Origin: Whalleya microplaca
Taxonomy: Eukaryota > Ascomycota > Sordariomycetes > Xylariales > Xylariaceae
DNA: 64,000 nt
Assembly: GCA_022497155.1 (NCBI GenBank)
Contig: MU385719.1
Span: 620,001 to 684,000 of the forward strand
Reading direction: 5' to 3'
Part shown: in pieces, positions 24,548 to 36,100 of the stretch
How the letters are laid out: each line of letters opens with the position of its first letter
How positions within the stretch are numbered: the first letter of the stretch is position 1
Notes under the pieces: model-generated
Told to the model about the DNA's origin: nothing
Database searches by the model: none
Seen by the model: only the letters and a program-made list of their open reading frames with translations
Program-made: the position numbers and the translations under genes

Positions 24548-25675
24548 ATGGTCTGTCTGAAGCACCTTCAGCCACTCGTGGTTGCTTCTATCTTGATCCT
24601 ATTACCCGCGACAGCTTTCCCAGAAGTCGGTGATGATCGATGCAATTGTTACCTCACTAACGGGAGTAACGAAAACTATTTCACAACTCACAAGTTTTTC
24701 GATTTCCGGGAGTTGTCGAGCTATGCTGGAGTGCCGGGACTCATTGCCGACCCCTACGATAGTAGCCAGGCCGACGTAACTAGCGAATACTTCAGCTCCG
24801 ACGAATGGACGACGCATTGGGGGATTCAGGGGTGGAATAATAGCGCATCGCTCGATCAGGGCGATGCTTCGGTCCTCATGGTTCATTCGCCCAATAATAT
24901 CTATATCGAGAAAAACCAGGACGAGAATCCCGCTTCGAGCACGTTCATGACTCTAAGGACCTTGCGTCTAAAGGATTACCAATCATCGGCAGAATTTGAG
25001 TCTATTTCGCAAGCCTATCATTTTGTATCAGCCAGGATGTATGCGAGAACGATAGGCGAACCGGGTGCGGTTACGGCGATGTTTACCTACTTGAATACCG
25101 GCGATTCAAGTGAGCTCACTACTGTTCAAGAATCAGACTTAGAGATCAGAACAATCGACCCACCTGATTCCGTTCAGTATACGAACCAGCCGTCGTACAG
25201 TTCGAAGGGTTTCGATATTCCGGAGGCTACTCGAAATGTCACGATCCCCAGTGGACGGAACTGGTCAGATTGGGCTGTGTATCGGATGGATTGGAGCCCA
25301 ACGAACACAACGTGGTTCATCGATGGCGAGAACGTTGCTTCCATAGCATTCCAAACGCCCCGAGATCCAAGCATGCTCATATTCAACACATGGTCCGATG
25401 GTGGAACCTGGTCTGGCAATATGAGCGTAGGAGGCGAGGCATACCTCCATGTTCAGTGGATTGAGCTTGTCTATAACATGACGGGTAACGCAAAAACGAC
25501 AGATAAACGGGACGGGCAAACCTGTAACAACGTTTGCAGTATCGACGACACAGCGAAGATAGGGACGGCGGTATTACTTCAAGGCGGCGCTTCGAGATTG
25601 ATCAGCCAATTTGGGAGCTTCGGAGCAGTTTATTCATGGATACCCATACTATCTATGGCATTTATGCTTCGGTAG
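24548..25675 (+). CDS. Secreted GH16-family beta-glucanase-like protein
   Basis: A single exon of 375 residues. The N-terminus MVCLKHLQPLVVASILILLP with an Ala-rich end is a signal peptide. The mature protein starts near DDRCNCYLTNGSNENYFTTHKF and follows the GH16 concanavalin-like fold. The catalytic strand reads ESDLE (Glu195, Asp197, Glu199), corresponding to the family E-x-D-x-E nucleophile/acid-base motif, with Ser where Ile/Val/Leu is usual. Later conserved parts are DWAVYRMDWSPTNTTWFIDG and LIFNTWSDGGTWSG. N-glycosylation sequons are present (NGS, NNS, NMS, NMT). The C-terminus is hydrophobic (SWIPILSMAFMLR) after a Gly/Ala/Ser segment, so a GPI anchor is possible. The family cleaves or remodels beta-1,3/1,4-glucans in cell walls; exact specificity is not visible. 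Confidence 0.88.
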   Translation: MVCLKHLQPLVVASILILLPATAFPEVGDDRCNCYLTNGSNENYFTTHKFFDFRELSSYAGVPGLIADPYDSSQADVTSEYFSSDEWTTHWGIQGWNNSASLDQGDASVLMVHSPNNIYIEKNQDENPASSTFMTLRTLRLKDYQSSAEFESISQAYHFVSARMYARTIGEPGAVTAMFTYLNTGDSSELTTVQESDLEIRTIDPPDSVQYTNQPSYSSKGFDIPEATRNVTIPSGRNWSDWAVYRMDWSPTNTTWFIDGENVASIAFQTPRDPSMLIFNTWSDGGTWSGNMSVGGEAYLHVQWIELVYNMTGNAKTTDKRDGQTCNNVCSIDDTAKIGTAVLLQGGASRLISQFGSFGAVYSWIPILSMAFMLR

Positions 25676-25897
25676 ACGGATTTGGTTCCAGAATGCGAAA
25701 GACTAACGGCCTAGATAGTGTTACGATGTATATAGAGTTACTCGCTGTCACAAAGGATAAAGCTTGTAAGCGGAGCAAGAAAAATTTCAGCGCCTTGATT
25801 ATATATTTTACCGTTAGATACATTTGTTCGCGGGAAATTCGTGATTAAATAGTCTTATGATAACTTGACTCTGCAGGCAGTGTTTAGGTATCTGAAT

Positions 25898-27042
25898 TCA
25901 AAACGCATCCGAGCAGAACCCCTTTTGCTCAGTATGAAGCTGCCATCGTGTAGCGACTTCTACAAGTCCCTGAAGCCTCACCAGTGCTCCCGTCAGGACG
26001 AGCACATGCATCCAGTTATGGCTCTGACCCAGCAAGTCGAATTTACCAGGATACCGCCTCTCTGGTATCCTCGCAACGTAGACAGCTGCACCGGTGAAGT
26101 TGATAACAGCCAGACCGAGAAAGGACCTCAGCCCCATCATGGCATCTAGCTCTTCCCCGAACCGCAACAACCCATGACCCACCGGGGCAAAGAGGCTCGT
26201 CCCGAGAAAGCAATACATCAGGAACCGTACAGTCCTGTATGTGGGTCGTCTGAACTCGGGCTGCAGCGTAAATATGGCACAGCCTAACGTAGTGCCTGAC
26301 AAGGCTGCGAAGTAGGTATTTCGCAAGGACTCATTGCAGTAGAAGGCAAAGTGCGTCCCTGATATCCCAGTGCCCCACATGACCAGGACAATTCCCAGGT
26401 GGTCCAATTCGTTGCCGAAGTTGTGCATTTCCAGGCTGTGGTCGGAGAAGGTGTGAAATACCGTCGAAAGGACGAAACAGATTGTGACGCTGAGATTGTA
26501 AATACTCAGCGCAATAATGTCTTTAAGTCTAGGTCCGTTGGCCTCTATGCTTAGCTTGGCATAATGGTAGAGCACCAGACCGAAAAACAGGGCACCAAGT
26601 AGATGTGACCATATGTTCGCTAAGATATACTTATGATCAGTATGATCCTATAGTATTGACTAAATCTCGACTCAGGATCGTCGATAGAATGTAAACATAT
26701 ATAAATATCAGAGCCATACTAGTTTCGTTATGAACTGCGAAAATACTCTTAAGTGAGCAGATATAAGAGTATGATACACGCCTAAGGTAGATAGTAAGTC
26801 CCAAATGTCCTGCGACAAATAAGCTGGGCTCAGTTCTCACGGATAACCCGTAAGGATGAACTCATTATCTCTATATGTGTAAGCGATGTGGATAATTTTA
26901 TAACTATATGGTTTTTACCTCTGCCACGGCACTACATCGTGTCAATAACAAGCTCAGGAAAGTAACCAAGGATTAACAGACGTATATCTTTCCATGTAAG
27001 AAGGTTAGGTCGGCTAGGCACGTTGGGTTTTGGTGCCATCAT
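25898..27042 (-). CDS. PAQR/hemolysin-III family seven-helix membrane protein (Izh/AdipoR-like)
   Basis: Five exons on the minus strand: 27042-26982, 26931-26919 (13 bp), 26870-26841 (30 bp), 26781-26720 and 26619-25898, giving 295 residues. Joined in frame they read LLTWKDILPWQRDNEFILTG, then YPRVSYSYICSLKSIFAVHN and ETTNIWSHLLGALFFG, the canonical N-terminal block of fungal PAQR proteins. Introns are 50, 48, 59 and 100 bp. The family zinc ligands are visible: S107-x3-H111 after helix 2 and H256-x3-H260 in the last helix. Seven hydrophobic segments follow from about residue 58. Yeast Izh proteins and animal adiponectin/progestin receptors of this family are linked to zinc and lipid signalling and may have ceramidase activity. 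The gene could instead start at the second Met (27039). Confidence 0.88.
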
Positions 27043-27890
27043 GTAGTTAGACAATTAAGAATATGCAATTTACAATTTTAATCACGGAGACACGGTAAGA
27101 GATAGGGCATGAGTTCGTGGATATCTCAGTGAAGTCAGATGTGGAATTGGATCAAAATATGAAGCCATAAGGTCTTGTAGTTGAGGTCACAACATGCCTT
27201 GGGGTACCATAGACCTCGGTGTGTCCAGTCCCACCTTAGAAAGGATTAGCGAAAGCGATACAACATGCAATGCTTATATTGTACGTTTATAGATGTTGGT
27301 TTTACACTCAAGCCCGCAAAAATTCAACTTGCCAACAACATACCATGCGAACATTTCCTGCTCACTTGTAGATGGAATGCAGGGCTACTCAGCCAATGAT
27401 TCACATTTTGACGAAGAGCCCGAAGTAGATTAACGTTCATGGTTTCTAAGGTCACCTACTCAAGTTATCACCCTACTTTTAACCTCTTGGGATCAGTCAG
27501 TACATTCCTTTATCTCACATCTGAACGATGTTTGTTCAATTTTTACTGTTCTATTTCTCACTTGAGGGGAGGCGTTGCATCGCTGACCCTGTTCTGTAAA
27601 GTCCGATCTTCTAAGCGAGGATCCGTAGATCCCGTAATTGTTGAGGTGAGATTACGCTTATAATACGCGTTTCTTGCTGCACTTGTTCTAGTTAAGCAAG
27701 CCACTACTTCCGAACGAGCAACTTATTCTAGTCACCAGGTTGCGATTTCTCACAACCTTCATGTAGATGTATACGAGTGGGCTTATCGATGGGGATCATG
27801 GGCAAGGGGATAGGCTAATGTATATTCTATAAGCGTTACCACGTTAGCATTACAAGCCGTATAGTTACATGCTCTTTCCCACGAGCCTTC
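27043..27890. other. Intergenic, promoter of the PAQR gene and 3' flank of PDX1
   Basis: 848 bp between two genes in the same minus orientation. It holds only short open frames; no feature recognised. Confidence 0.5.
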
Positions 27891-29245
27891 TTATAAAACG
27901 AGCCTGCCTGGCTCGAGTTCCAGCGCCGTCTTTACTCTCTGTAGGAACTCCCTAGCTCGTTTCTCTTCAGTCTTTGACACCGTCAGGCTGAAGACGTTAG
28001 CACCACTCGAGAGTCCAGGCCGGAGAGCGGGTGCTTGTGATTTTGGAGCAGATTTCTTGGCTGGACCTGCTAGGATATCGATAATATCGACCTTCGCTTT
28101 GGGCTTGGGCGCAACACCAGTGAATGATGATGGGGGGATAGCCGCAGTCTGTGGAATATAGCGGCCACGAGAACCCTTCGGGCCGACCTTGTCTAGTCCC
28201 AGTACTTGGTTGAACAATTCGTCAGCCGTTGGCTGGTAGTTGGCCGATAGGGGTAAGTCCTCGTTGGCCAGCTCTGTAGCCCTCGCGATGAACGTAGATA
28301 GCGGCAGGAAAGTGCCAAGCGTCTGATGGATCTTATTCTGCACTTCAACGACTGCAGCCAGCGATACAGGCAAGGAGACAAGCAGGTCCTCAGGAATGGG
28401 CACTCCGGGTGCTGCAGGCTTCTCTACCTTCTTCGGCGCTTCTTTGGGTGCGGCGATCTTGATATTGGAGAGGTCTAGATGCGAGTTATGCTCAAATCGT
28501 GTCTTGATTTCCTCGGGCCGGTTAGGGGACACGCTGCCGAGGTAGGCAAGGACATCACCCTTCAGTAATCGTCCAGCGGGGCCTGTGGGTGTCATCTCGC
28601 TAATGGCCGATTCATCCAGCTTATGCTCCTTGATTAGGTGCTCCACTGATGGGTAGAGGGGGTATTTCTGTGGCGGGGCTTTCCCTCCAGTCCTCTTGGG
28701 CTGCTTCTGCCCACCGGCCTGCTTCTCTGGAGTAGTCTCCTGCGCTGGTTGTTTCTGCGACGCCTCTTCTTTCTTAGCCTGCTTCGGCGCAGGTTTCTCG
28801 TCGGCGGGGATCTTCAGTTGACTAATATCGTCTCCGGGTTCTGCGAGAACACCGATCCGTGACCCGACTTGAATGCCTTTGCTTCCATCGCCCAGCATGA
28901 TCTTCATGAGAACGCCGTCATCTTGCGCCTCGACGTCCATCGATGCCTTGTCGGTCTCGATCTCCAACAGAACATCGCCAGCAGAGAACGAGTCGCCCTC
29001 CTTGATCTTCCAGCTTGCGATGTTACCCTCGGTCATGGTTGGCGATAGGGCAGGCATGGTGAAGTTTTGCGCCGCGAGCGAAGCCGCAGATGTGCGAAAG
29101 CCTGCGCGGTCATGGTTAGCAACATATGCGATGGAGCTACATGAGCTTCCAATTAATTGTAGGTACCTCGAGTTGCGGCATCTTGGGTGACTCGCCGGCT
29201 CACAAGCCGGGCTGACAGGCGAGTCGCCGTAACAAATGATGCCAT
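27891..29245 (-). CDS. PDX1: Pyruvate dehydrogenase complex protein X (E3-binding protein)
   Basis: Two exons, 29245-29167 and 29101-27891, with a 65-bp intron, give 429 residues. The N-terminus MASFVTATRLSARLVSRRVT is a mitochondrial presequence. A lipoyl domain follows at about 41-116, with the lipoylated lysine in ETDKASMDVE (Lys78). Next is a Lys/Glu/Pro-rich linker, then a peripheral subunit-binding domain (YPSVEHLIKEHKLDESAIS through GPAGRLLKGDVLAYLG). The C-terminal part lacks the HHxxxDG acetyltransferase motif, which separates protein X from the catalytic E2. Protein X anchors dihydrolipoamide dehydrogenase (E3) to the E2 core in the mitochondrial matrix. It is head-to-head with a predicted mitochondrial membrane protein across 413 bp. 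Confidence 0.92.
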
Positions 29246-29658
29246 TGTCGGCTTTTTGGGGATAGTGGTGAAGCTCAATTGAGCTTTTTTTTCGTAGGGA
29301 TGAGCCAATACGGAGCTTATGAACGAGCTACGGTTGAGCCTGTTGGGGATCCTCCGATCTCAACCGAATCATCGGAGCCTTTCGCTTAGGTACAAGGTAC
29401 CTCCGTTCAAAGGACGGACGCTACAAGGTTCGGCCGACTCCGACCACCCACTTCAACAGTCCAAAAGCTTCAATTGATGCATGCATATGTAACTACCCCA
29501 CATAACTCCAAGCTCCACCCAAGCTCTCCAATATTGTTCATAGTGATAGTTGATAAATTTTGTCTGGAAAGCTGACGAGAGCTTCTACGAGACTGCGATA
29601 CCAGTACTCCTTGATTGGCCATGCGAACTGGACCTTTGGTCCTCACCAGCGAGACTCA
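29246..29658. promoter_or_regulatory. Divergent promoter of PDX1 and a mitochondrial membrane protein gene
   Basis: 413 bp between two divergent start codons. Both flanking products look mitochondrial, so shared control is possible. No consensus site is certain; CAATTGA-type and T-rich stretches are present near 29275-29290. Confidence 0.5.
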
Positions 29659-30660
29659 ATGACAGTAGCCAGGTGTACGGGGTTCACCCACCCCTTAATA
29701 CTGCTCTACCGTAGCTCACTACCTTTAAGGCAGTCCACCCGGGCCGCCCAAGGCTCACAATGGCTTCGATCAACTTCTCGAACAGGCCATCGCTCGTTCA
29801 TGACGTGTAGAGTCCTTTGCGCAAAGCAAAACCCCAAAGTCACTTCACCACCGCCCCCAGCCCCAGCTGGAATGTTCCGGCCAATGACCCTGCAGCGTTC
29901 TCCATTGAACTATATCCAACAGCTTGCAGACAAATCTTCGGCGACGACGTTATACGAAGCAGCACCCCAGCGAGGATTCCCCATATCCAGCTATGCAGCT
30001 GGGCTTACCTGCATTGCGGGTGCCGGCCTTAACAGTTGGGTGAACGTATACAACATTCCCGAGGGAATTCACTCTCTGGTGCCTGTCGCATTTGGTGTTG
30101 TGAGCTTGGTGATGGCCGCGCTAGGCACGAAATTTGCCCTGATGCCTGCATACAATATACGATCAATCAAGGTATTACCATTTCCACGTTCTGCTACAAG
30201 AAAGTCGCAGACAGCGGCTTCACTGCCACCCGTTCGGCTCGAGATCACAGCACGGCGCAATCTCCCAATACCAGGGCTGCCATTCCAGCGCATCGAAGTT
30301 GACCCAAGTGCCGTTGTTATGAAAGTGCCTATGTTTCATCGCAAGTCTGGTCTTACAGATTCTGAGAAAGCTCGCTTGAAGAAGGAGGAAGAGATCGAAC
30401 GCAAACGGCAACGGGAGTACGAGATGACACATATCATGAGCGCTCCGTTCCGGCATATGGCATCGGCGATGTCGACGTTATTCGCCAGCTTGCGTCAGGG
30501 TCTCACGGGGGAAGGCTTTGCGCCTATCTACATTGATGGGATTCGATATAAGCTAGACATCACCGAGGGCTACGCGCTCGAACAGGGACGAGCGTTAGAT
30601 AGAATCGTAAGGATTGAGCGAGACCCAGCTCTAGACAAACTGATCGCTCGATCGCGTTGA
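29659..30660 (+). CDS. Predicted mitochondrial inner-membrane protein, unknown function
   Basis: A single exon of 333 residues from ATG 29659 (MTVARCTGFTHPLILLYRSS). The first 55 residues are rich in Arg, Ser and Thr with almost no acidic residues, a typical mitochondrial targeting region. A Pro-rich spacer follows. Then come LYEAAPQRGFPISSYAAG and two hydrophobic segments (about 108-132 and 139-160) that look like a membrane hairpin. The soluble C-terminal half carries VRLEITARRNLPIPGLPFQ, a Lys/Glu/Arg-rich helix (about 235-255) and a conserved-looking GEGFAPIYIDGIRYKLDITEG before the end. I recognise the pattern as a conserved fungal mitochondrial protein with two membrane helices but cannot name it. 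A longer frame upstream has no ATG. Confidence 0.78.
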   Translation: MTVARCTGFTHPLILLYRSSLPLRQSTRAAQGSQWLRSTSRTGHRSFMTCRVLCAKQNPKVTSPPPPAPAGMFRPMTLQRSPLNYIQQLADKSSATTLYEAAPQRGFPISSYAAGLTCIAGAGLNSWVNVYNIPEGIHSLVPVAFGVVSLVMAALGTKFALMPAYNIRSIKVLPFPRSATRKSQTAASLPPVRLEITARRNLPIPGLPFQRIEVDPSAVVMKVPMFHRKSGLTDSEKARLKKEEEIERKRQREYEMTHIMSAPFRHMASAMSTLFASLRQGLTGEGFAPIYIDGIRYKLDITEGYALEQGRALDRIVRIERDPALDKLIARSR

Positions 30661-31212
30661 GGGAGGTCATTTGGCTGTAAGATACATAGCCACGGTATTG
30701 TACATTTTCAGTGAAGCTATTGCGCTTCGCGGTTGTACGACTATCAGTCTCAGCTCCAGGCTGGAGGAAAGGCGATGATACCCCTCATACCTATTACATC
30801 TCTTGGGAAAACGCTCTACCAGAATAAAAAGTGATATGAACACCCACCTTACCATAGTCATTGACTTTGCGTTTTACTGCCAATAAACCGAAATAGAACG
30901 AACTAAGAAGCCACTAATTTTGTGTATATTTCCTAGAGTCTACGCTACTACTTGCATCAAAACCCATTACACCAATTTGTAGGCAGCAAACCTAAGCAGC
31001 TTGGAGCATTGAGACATTTGAATCTCAATATTCTTGCCTTCTTTTCAAACTGTCAAGTAAAATCAAGCAAGAAGGAATCCTTCCGGGTGTATTCGGGATG
31101 AAAAGAAAATTACCGGGATGGTCTAACTATCCCACCTGAATTGAACCAGAGACCAGAGAACAAATTTGACTATTTCAGTGTGGATTTCGAAGTCAGATGA
31201 GAGACGCACGCA
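30661..31212. other. Intergenic, 3' flank and next promoter
   Basis: 552 bp between two plus-strand genes, AT-rich, with no coding signal. Confidence 0.5.
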
Positions 31213-32270
31213 ATGTCTGATCCTTTAAATTCCGAATACTACCTGCCGTCCAGGGTGGATTCCGCCCAGGCACTTCCAGATCGAGTGAATACCATGCATG
31301 AGGTAAGGTACACAAGATCAATATAAGTTAGACAAATAACTCAAGAACGAGATATTACAAGCACGTAACCTATTATCGCTCTCTTCTGTTTCTGGTTCTG
31401 TCGAGCAAGGTCATATATAACAAGATGAAAGTCCTTGTCCTGGGCATGCCCCGTACGGGAACGCAGTGTAGGCACACTACAATCTACCTTCCTTACCCCT
31501 GGAAATCGAGGACAAGCTTATGACTAGATATTGCCTGGATATAGCTCTGGCGAATTCGCTTGCGCGACTTGGAATCACGCCCGTGTACCACATGCGCGAG
31601 GTGGGCAAAAACAATCACCAGGGGCTGTGGCTCGAGGCTCTGGAAGCCAAGTTCGAAGGCAAGGGTGAACCATGGAACCGGGAGAAATTCGATCAGATCC
31701 TAGGAGGCTTCGAGGTGCGCATCAGCATTTTCATCACAAGTCCGTAGTGCAAAACGCGGTATCTGCCATATCTGTCTCACAGCAAGCAGCGTAGACAACC
31801 CGATATAAATAGCGCGGCTCACAGGAACATCATAGGCACTCTCCGACATCCCAGCCGCCATATTCTACAACGAGCTCCTTGCCGCATATCCAGAGGCCGC
31901 CGTCATCTTGACCAGGCGGCCCGAGGACAAATGGTTCGACTCGATGATGGCGACGATCTGGCACGCCCACACTCACCGCCCGGTTCCGGATCCGTCGCCT
32001 ATGGCTGCCCTGGGGATCAAGACCCAGAAGCTTTTGTGGGACAACGACTTCCCAGCCAACGGGCGCAGAGCCTACCGCGCTCACAACGACCTGGTGCGCG
32101 AGGCTGCCAAGGGCAGGAAGTTCCTCGAGTACCAGCCCGGCGACGGGTGGGCGCCTCTTTGCGAGTTCTTGGGCCTCGATGTGCCCGAGGATCCGTATCC
32201 GAGGGATGATGACTGGGTGGAGTATAAGAGGGAGGTCGTAGAGAAGGATAGCGCTAAGACTAGTTCTTGA
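31213..32270 (+). CDS. P-loop sulfotransferase-like protein (fungal Sulfotransfer_4 type)
   Basis: Four exons: 31213-31302, 31410-31467, 31545-31714 and 31836-32270 (introns 107, 77 and 121 bp), giving 250 residues. The joined N-terminal half reads MKVLVLGMPRTGTQSLANSL then ARLGITPVYHMREVGKNN. It contains the PAPS/P-loop-like Gly42-Met-Pro-Arg-Thr-Gly-Thr48. The next blocks are SDIPAAIFYNELLAAYPEAA, VILTRRPEDKWFDSM and the terminal YQPGDGWAPLCEFLGLDVP, all typical of the fungal family annotated as sulfotransferase or P-loop NTPase. Substrates for this family are largely unknown. The first exon (30 residues, good GTAAGG donor) is inferred from frame; a shorter form could begin at the ATG at 31425. 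No signal peptide, so cytosolic. Confidence 0.8.
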
Positions 32271-33182
32271 GTTTATGGGTCGGTCAGAGTGATAGTTTGC
32301 CTTTTCAAGATAGATACAGGCGCGGGGAAATATCACTCCTTGTTGAGGCTTCAGACTATTAGACCCTCGTATAGATGAAATATTCATTATACTGTCATCC
32401 ACGTTACATCGTATACCAAGTACTAAAGTTCAATGTGAACTTTCCCCGGCCACGTTGGATATGTCCGGGGAAAGGCTTCTCAGGTGTAAATACGTATATG
32501 GCTCCTTAGTTGTGGGAATCCACACAGCTTATATCATTGGCAATGAAATGGAAAATAGCATTGGTTGTGAGGTCTCATCAAAGCTGAGGTACTCTCCGAT
32601 ACCAAGAATTGGTGGTATATTCAGACACATATGAGCATCAAGCCGCAACCGTTTCTCTTAGTTCCGTCCTCTGGTAACTCGACTTCATGACATCACGTCA
32701 ATGATTAAAAGAACAGAACAATACTCCTCATAATTACAATCTAGAAATCAAATTATTACAATATATACAATCTTTGAAACTATTATATCCATAACGCTTC
32801 AGATTTTATGTATAGCCTCCTAGGCCAGCCAGCATTCGCGAAACCCTCGTGAGAACTTGCGTTCCCCTTCTGTTTTACATAATCATATACTAAGTATATA
32901 ATGGTGGCAATAGTCTTTGGCATATCATAATCATTGCAAAATACCATAAAATTTGTCGATATTTATGTTCTTATGAGTCATAGTAGCTCCTGATATTAAA
33001 GATAGGACTACAGTGCCTTGGGATTATTAGGGGCTATATACTTGTCTATCGAGACCTCATGGTGTAACATCCAAGCTTCTCTAGTAATATGTCACAATTA
33101 TCCTGGTTTCCCTTAGCTTGTTCGCCTTAACTTTTACTTTAGCAGTCAAGAGTGAGCTACCAATGTCTTATTGCATCATAGG

Positions 33183-33193
33183 CCCCCCCCCCC
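33183..33193. repeat. Poly-C run, 11 bases
   Basis: A homopolymer of eleven C within the AT-rich part of the gap. Confidence 0.85.
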
Positions 33194-36100
33194 AAGAGAC
33201 AATGATGTGACAATATTCTCTGGGATATCGTTCCCTCCATCTTATTGCCAACCAATACCAATGTAGATAAGCTTTCACGGCAGCATTGATCATCGTGGGG
33301 GAAACGTGCCACTTATTTAAGACAGCCCCTAATAACTACTCAATCAAGTTCCCTACCCCTTACTCGATCCTATGCTAGACATAACGATTCGTCCAGGTAG
33401 TGATATGCTGATTTTTTTAGTAGGGTCAGTTTGATACCTGATGAATATTTCCGTGGGTAAAAGGATGTCCCGATTCACTACGGCATGGGCGTTATTGATA
33501 GCTAAGGCCATAATGACTCCTAACAACTTCTGTCATCGTTCGTCGATAGATTCTTTAGACTTCACATCTCTTTTTTAATATGCACAGCCCTGTCGCATAC
33601 ACAAAATCTCAAATATCCCCTACGTTGCCCACACATCTATTACCACGAGAGTCCCAAATAAGCCAACGCTCAACGATAGGGGGCGTAGTATTCCGGTTTG
33701 CTAAGCTTAGATGGCTGCACTCTGTAGAGACCCCTAGGAGTCGAGAGTTAAGGGTTGCTGTGACGGTCTATAAGCTGACGTCGGATTGGCTCCCAGTCTC
33801 GCGTTTGTATCTGGAGAGCTGTGTGCAGGTACTCATGTCGTCGAGGCATTTCTAAGGCGGCTACTCCCAATTCTCATCCTTATCATGACGTTTATACGAT
33901 TAGTCAAACTATATTCATGCAAAGTCCACTGCTCAATGCATTCCATGAAACTGATATGTAACTTGAAAGACTTACGAGAATGCCGTTGTGTGACCGTCAT
34001 GACTACAATGTTGATATTGAAGCTAACTTAGAGCTAATAGAGGTCTTTCGGAGAGTCGAGCACTATAATTACTGGTAATAGGTAAAAGCTAATAAGAAAA
34101 CAGGGACATGATTGAGACAGGGCATCGCCGATATATGATATCGTTCTACCAATGAATTCTAGAATTGGACGGCAATAACTGGCGAGGATGAGATGTGGCG
34201 TTTACTAGTTCGTAGATCACCAATGTTACACGTAGCCAGGAACATATATGTTCAGCCTTCTTGACATCTGACATCTGATAGCAAATTCTTTTGATGGTTC
34301 TTATATAAGCCATCAATATGATAGGCCATGCTGCCATGCTATAAATAGCCTCGCATAAACTTTCAAGTGAGTATTGAGTCTGAGCTAGTCGGCTATTTAT
34401 AAAACGACCAGAATATATAATAAGCTAATGTCATTTGTCCCGTATTCAATAACAGATACATATACACGTATTTGATATAAGATATATTGTGCTTGCTGAG
34501 GTAGTTAAGTCAAGTATGAGCCTCATGTCTTGACTTGGTTTGGGGCTTGTCGTGCATGCATCCGTAGTATGAAAGTATTCGGTATTGTGGGACAACCAAA
34601 GATCCACTTGGCCATGCTCCAAAGTACCAAGATGGTGAATATGTAATAAGAAGCAAGTAGATGTTTCTATACTTCAGATGTAGTCACACCTATAGAGTCA
34701 GCGGGTCTCTTGAACACAGATTGTCACTAGCTGAATGGTGTCACCAATTTCGTGTGCGTCCCCTCGGAAGGGCGATCAAGTACAATTTCTTGTTTTGTCC
34801 CACCGCAGTGGCATGGAGATCATGCGACAGATCATGCTTCCATGCATTCAGTGACATAAGCTTTGTAAGATGTCGGTTGAGTCAGATGGTTCCAACCTAG
34901 AATCTTTGACAAGTGGATTCGGGAGTCATAAGTCTTTATGGGCGATCCCCTCGTCATTAGACGCCTTGGCTTTTGCGATCCGGTAACGTGCAGCATATCG
35001 GTTGCTTCCGGAGCGTTGCAGATTTAAGGGTCCGCGATACATATAAGACAGGAATCCGAGTCGGTAGCTTGCCGATGGCGGCCTGCGGTGGAGCGTTAAA
35101 CGGTTCAGCAGGGGGCCCAGATGCGGCCAGTTGACATGTTGGATCTACAATGTAGAATATGGGCATTAGCCCTTCAAAATATGGACACAGCTTTACTGAA
35201 GATTATAATAGACTTGTCTGACACGTGATTAGTGTAGACGATTGGCTAGACACACTCTAGCCGGGTTACGATGAAGGGGGATGGCCCGCTACGTAATAAC
35301 AGCAGTGTAACAAGCAAAATCGAGATGTGAAGATAGGATCTTTGGCACTCGAAGAAATCGCTACATGCAGGGCAGACGAGATTGAAGGCCATGCAGCATC
35401 ATAAGTGGTCGATCATGGACATGTACATGCACGTTCATGGTCATATCTCCTGTATTGGATGGGCGAGAAGGAGTCTGACGGAGGTTGGATAGTCAGCCGT
35501 GCATGTGGTAACGGCCATATGATAGAATGGTCCGGAGATGTTTCCCCCACACGATCGAAACCAGATCTAATCCGGACCCTTGCAACCTTTTGAATGCCCC
35601 TCACTTCTTATGGCTTGCCTCATTCGCCATTAGCCGACATGTACGTATGTACGAAGGGATTGGCCGACTATCACTTGACAGGGATGTAAATCTTGAAGTA
35701 ACCCCCCCGTTATCATCCACACCAATAAGCTCGCGATTGAACATCTTCAAACATCTTCACCGCAAGACATATATGCAACGGCATGGCGAGAACGAACCCT
35801 TCAATAACTTACCATATAAGAAAGGGTTCAAGAAGCCTGTACACCCTGGTCGTGTGCGCTGCCCCCTCAATCCGTCGCACCATCTAGACATTCGGAACGG
35901 CACGCAAGGCAGTACAAAACATGCTAAGCATGCAAGCTGTGGAAGAATTTTTCTTTCACGCCGACAAACATAGCGAAGCGGTGAGTATCGAATTGGCTCG
36001 CCGGCGTATTGTTGTGCGAGATAGCAAGCAATGGCATTGTGTAACAGCGCTTCTGGAGTCGCTGATGGGCACGGGGCCATCTGTTTCGTTCGACCATCAA

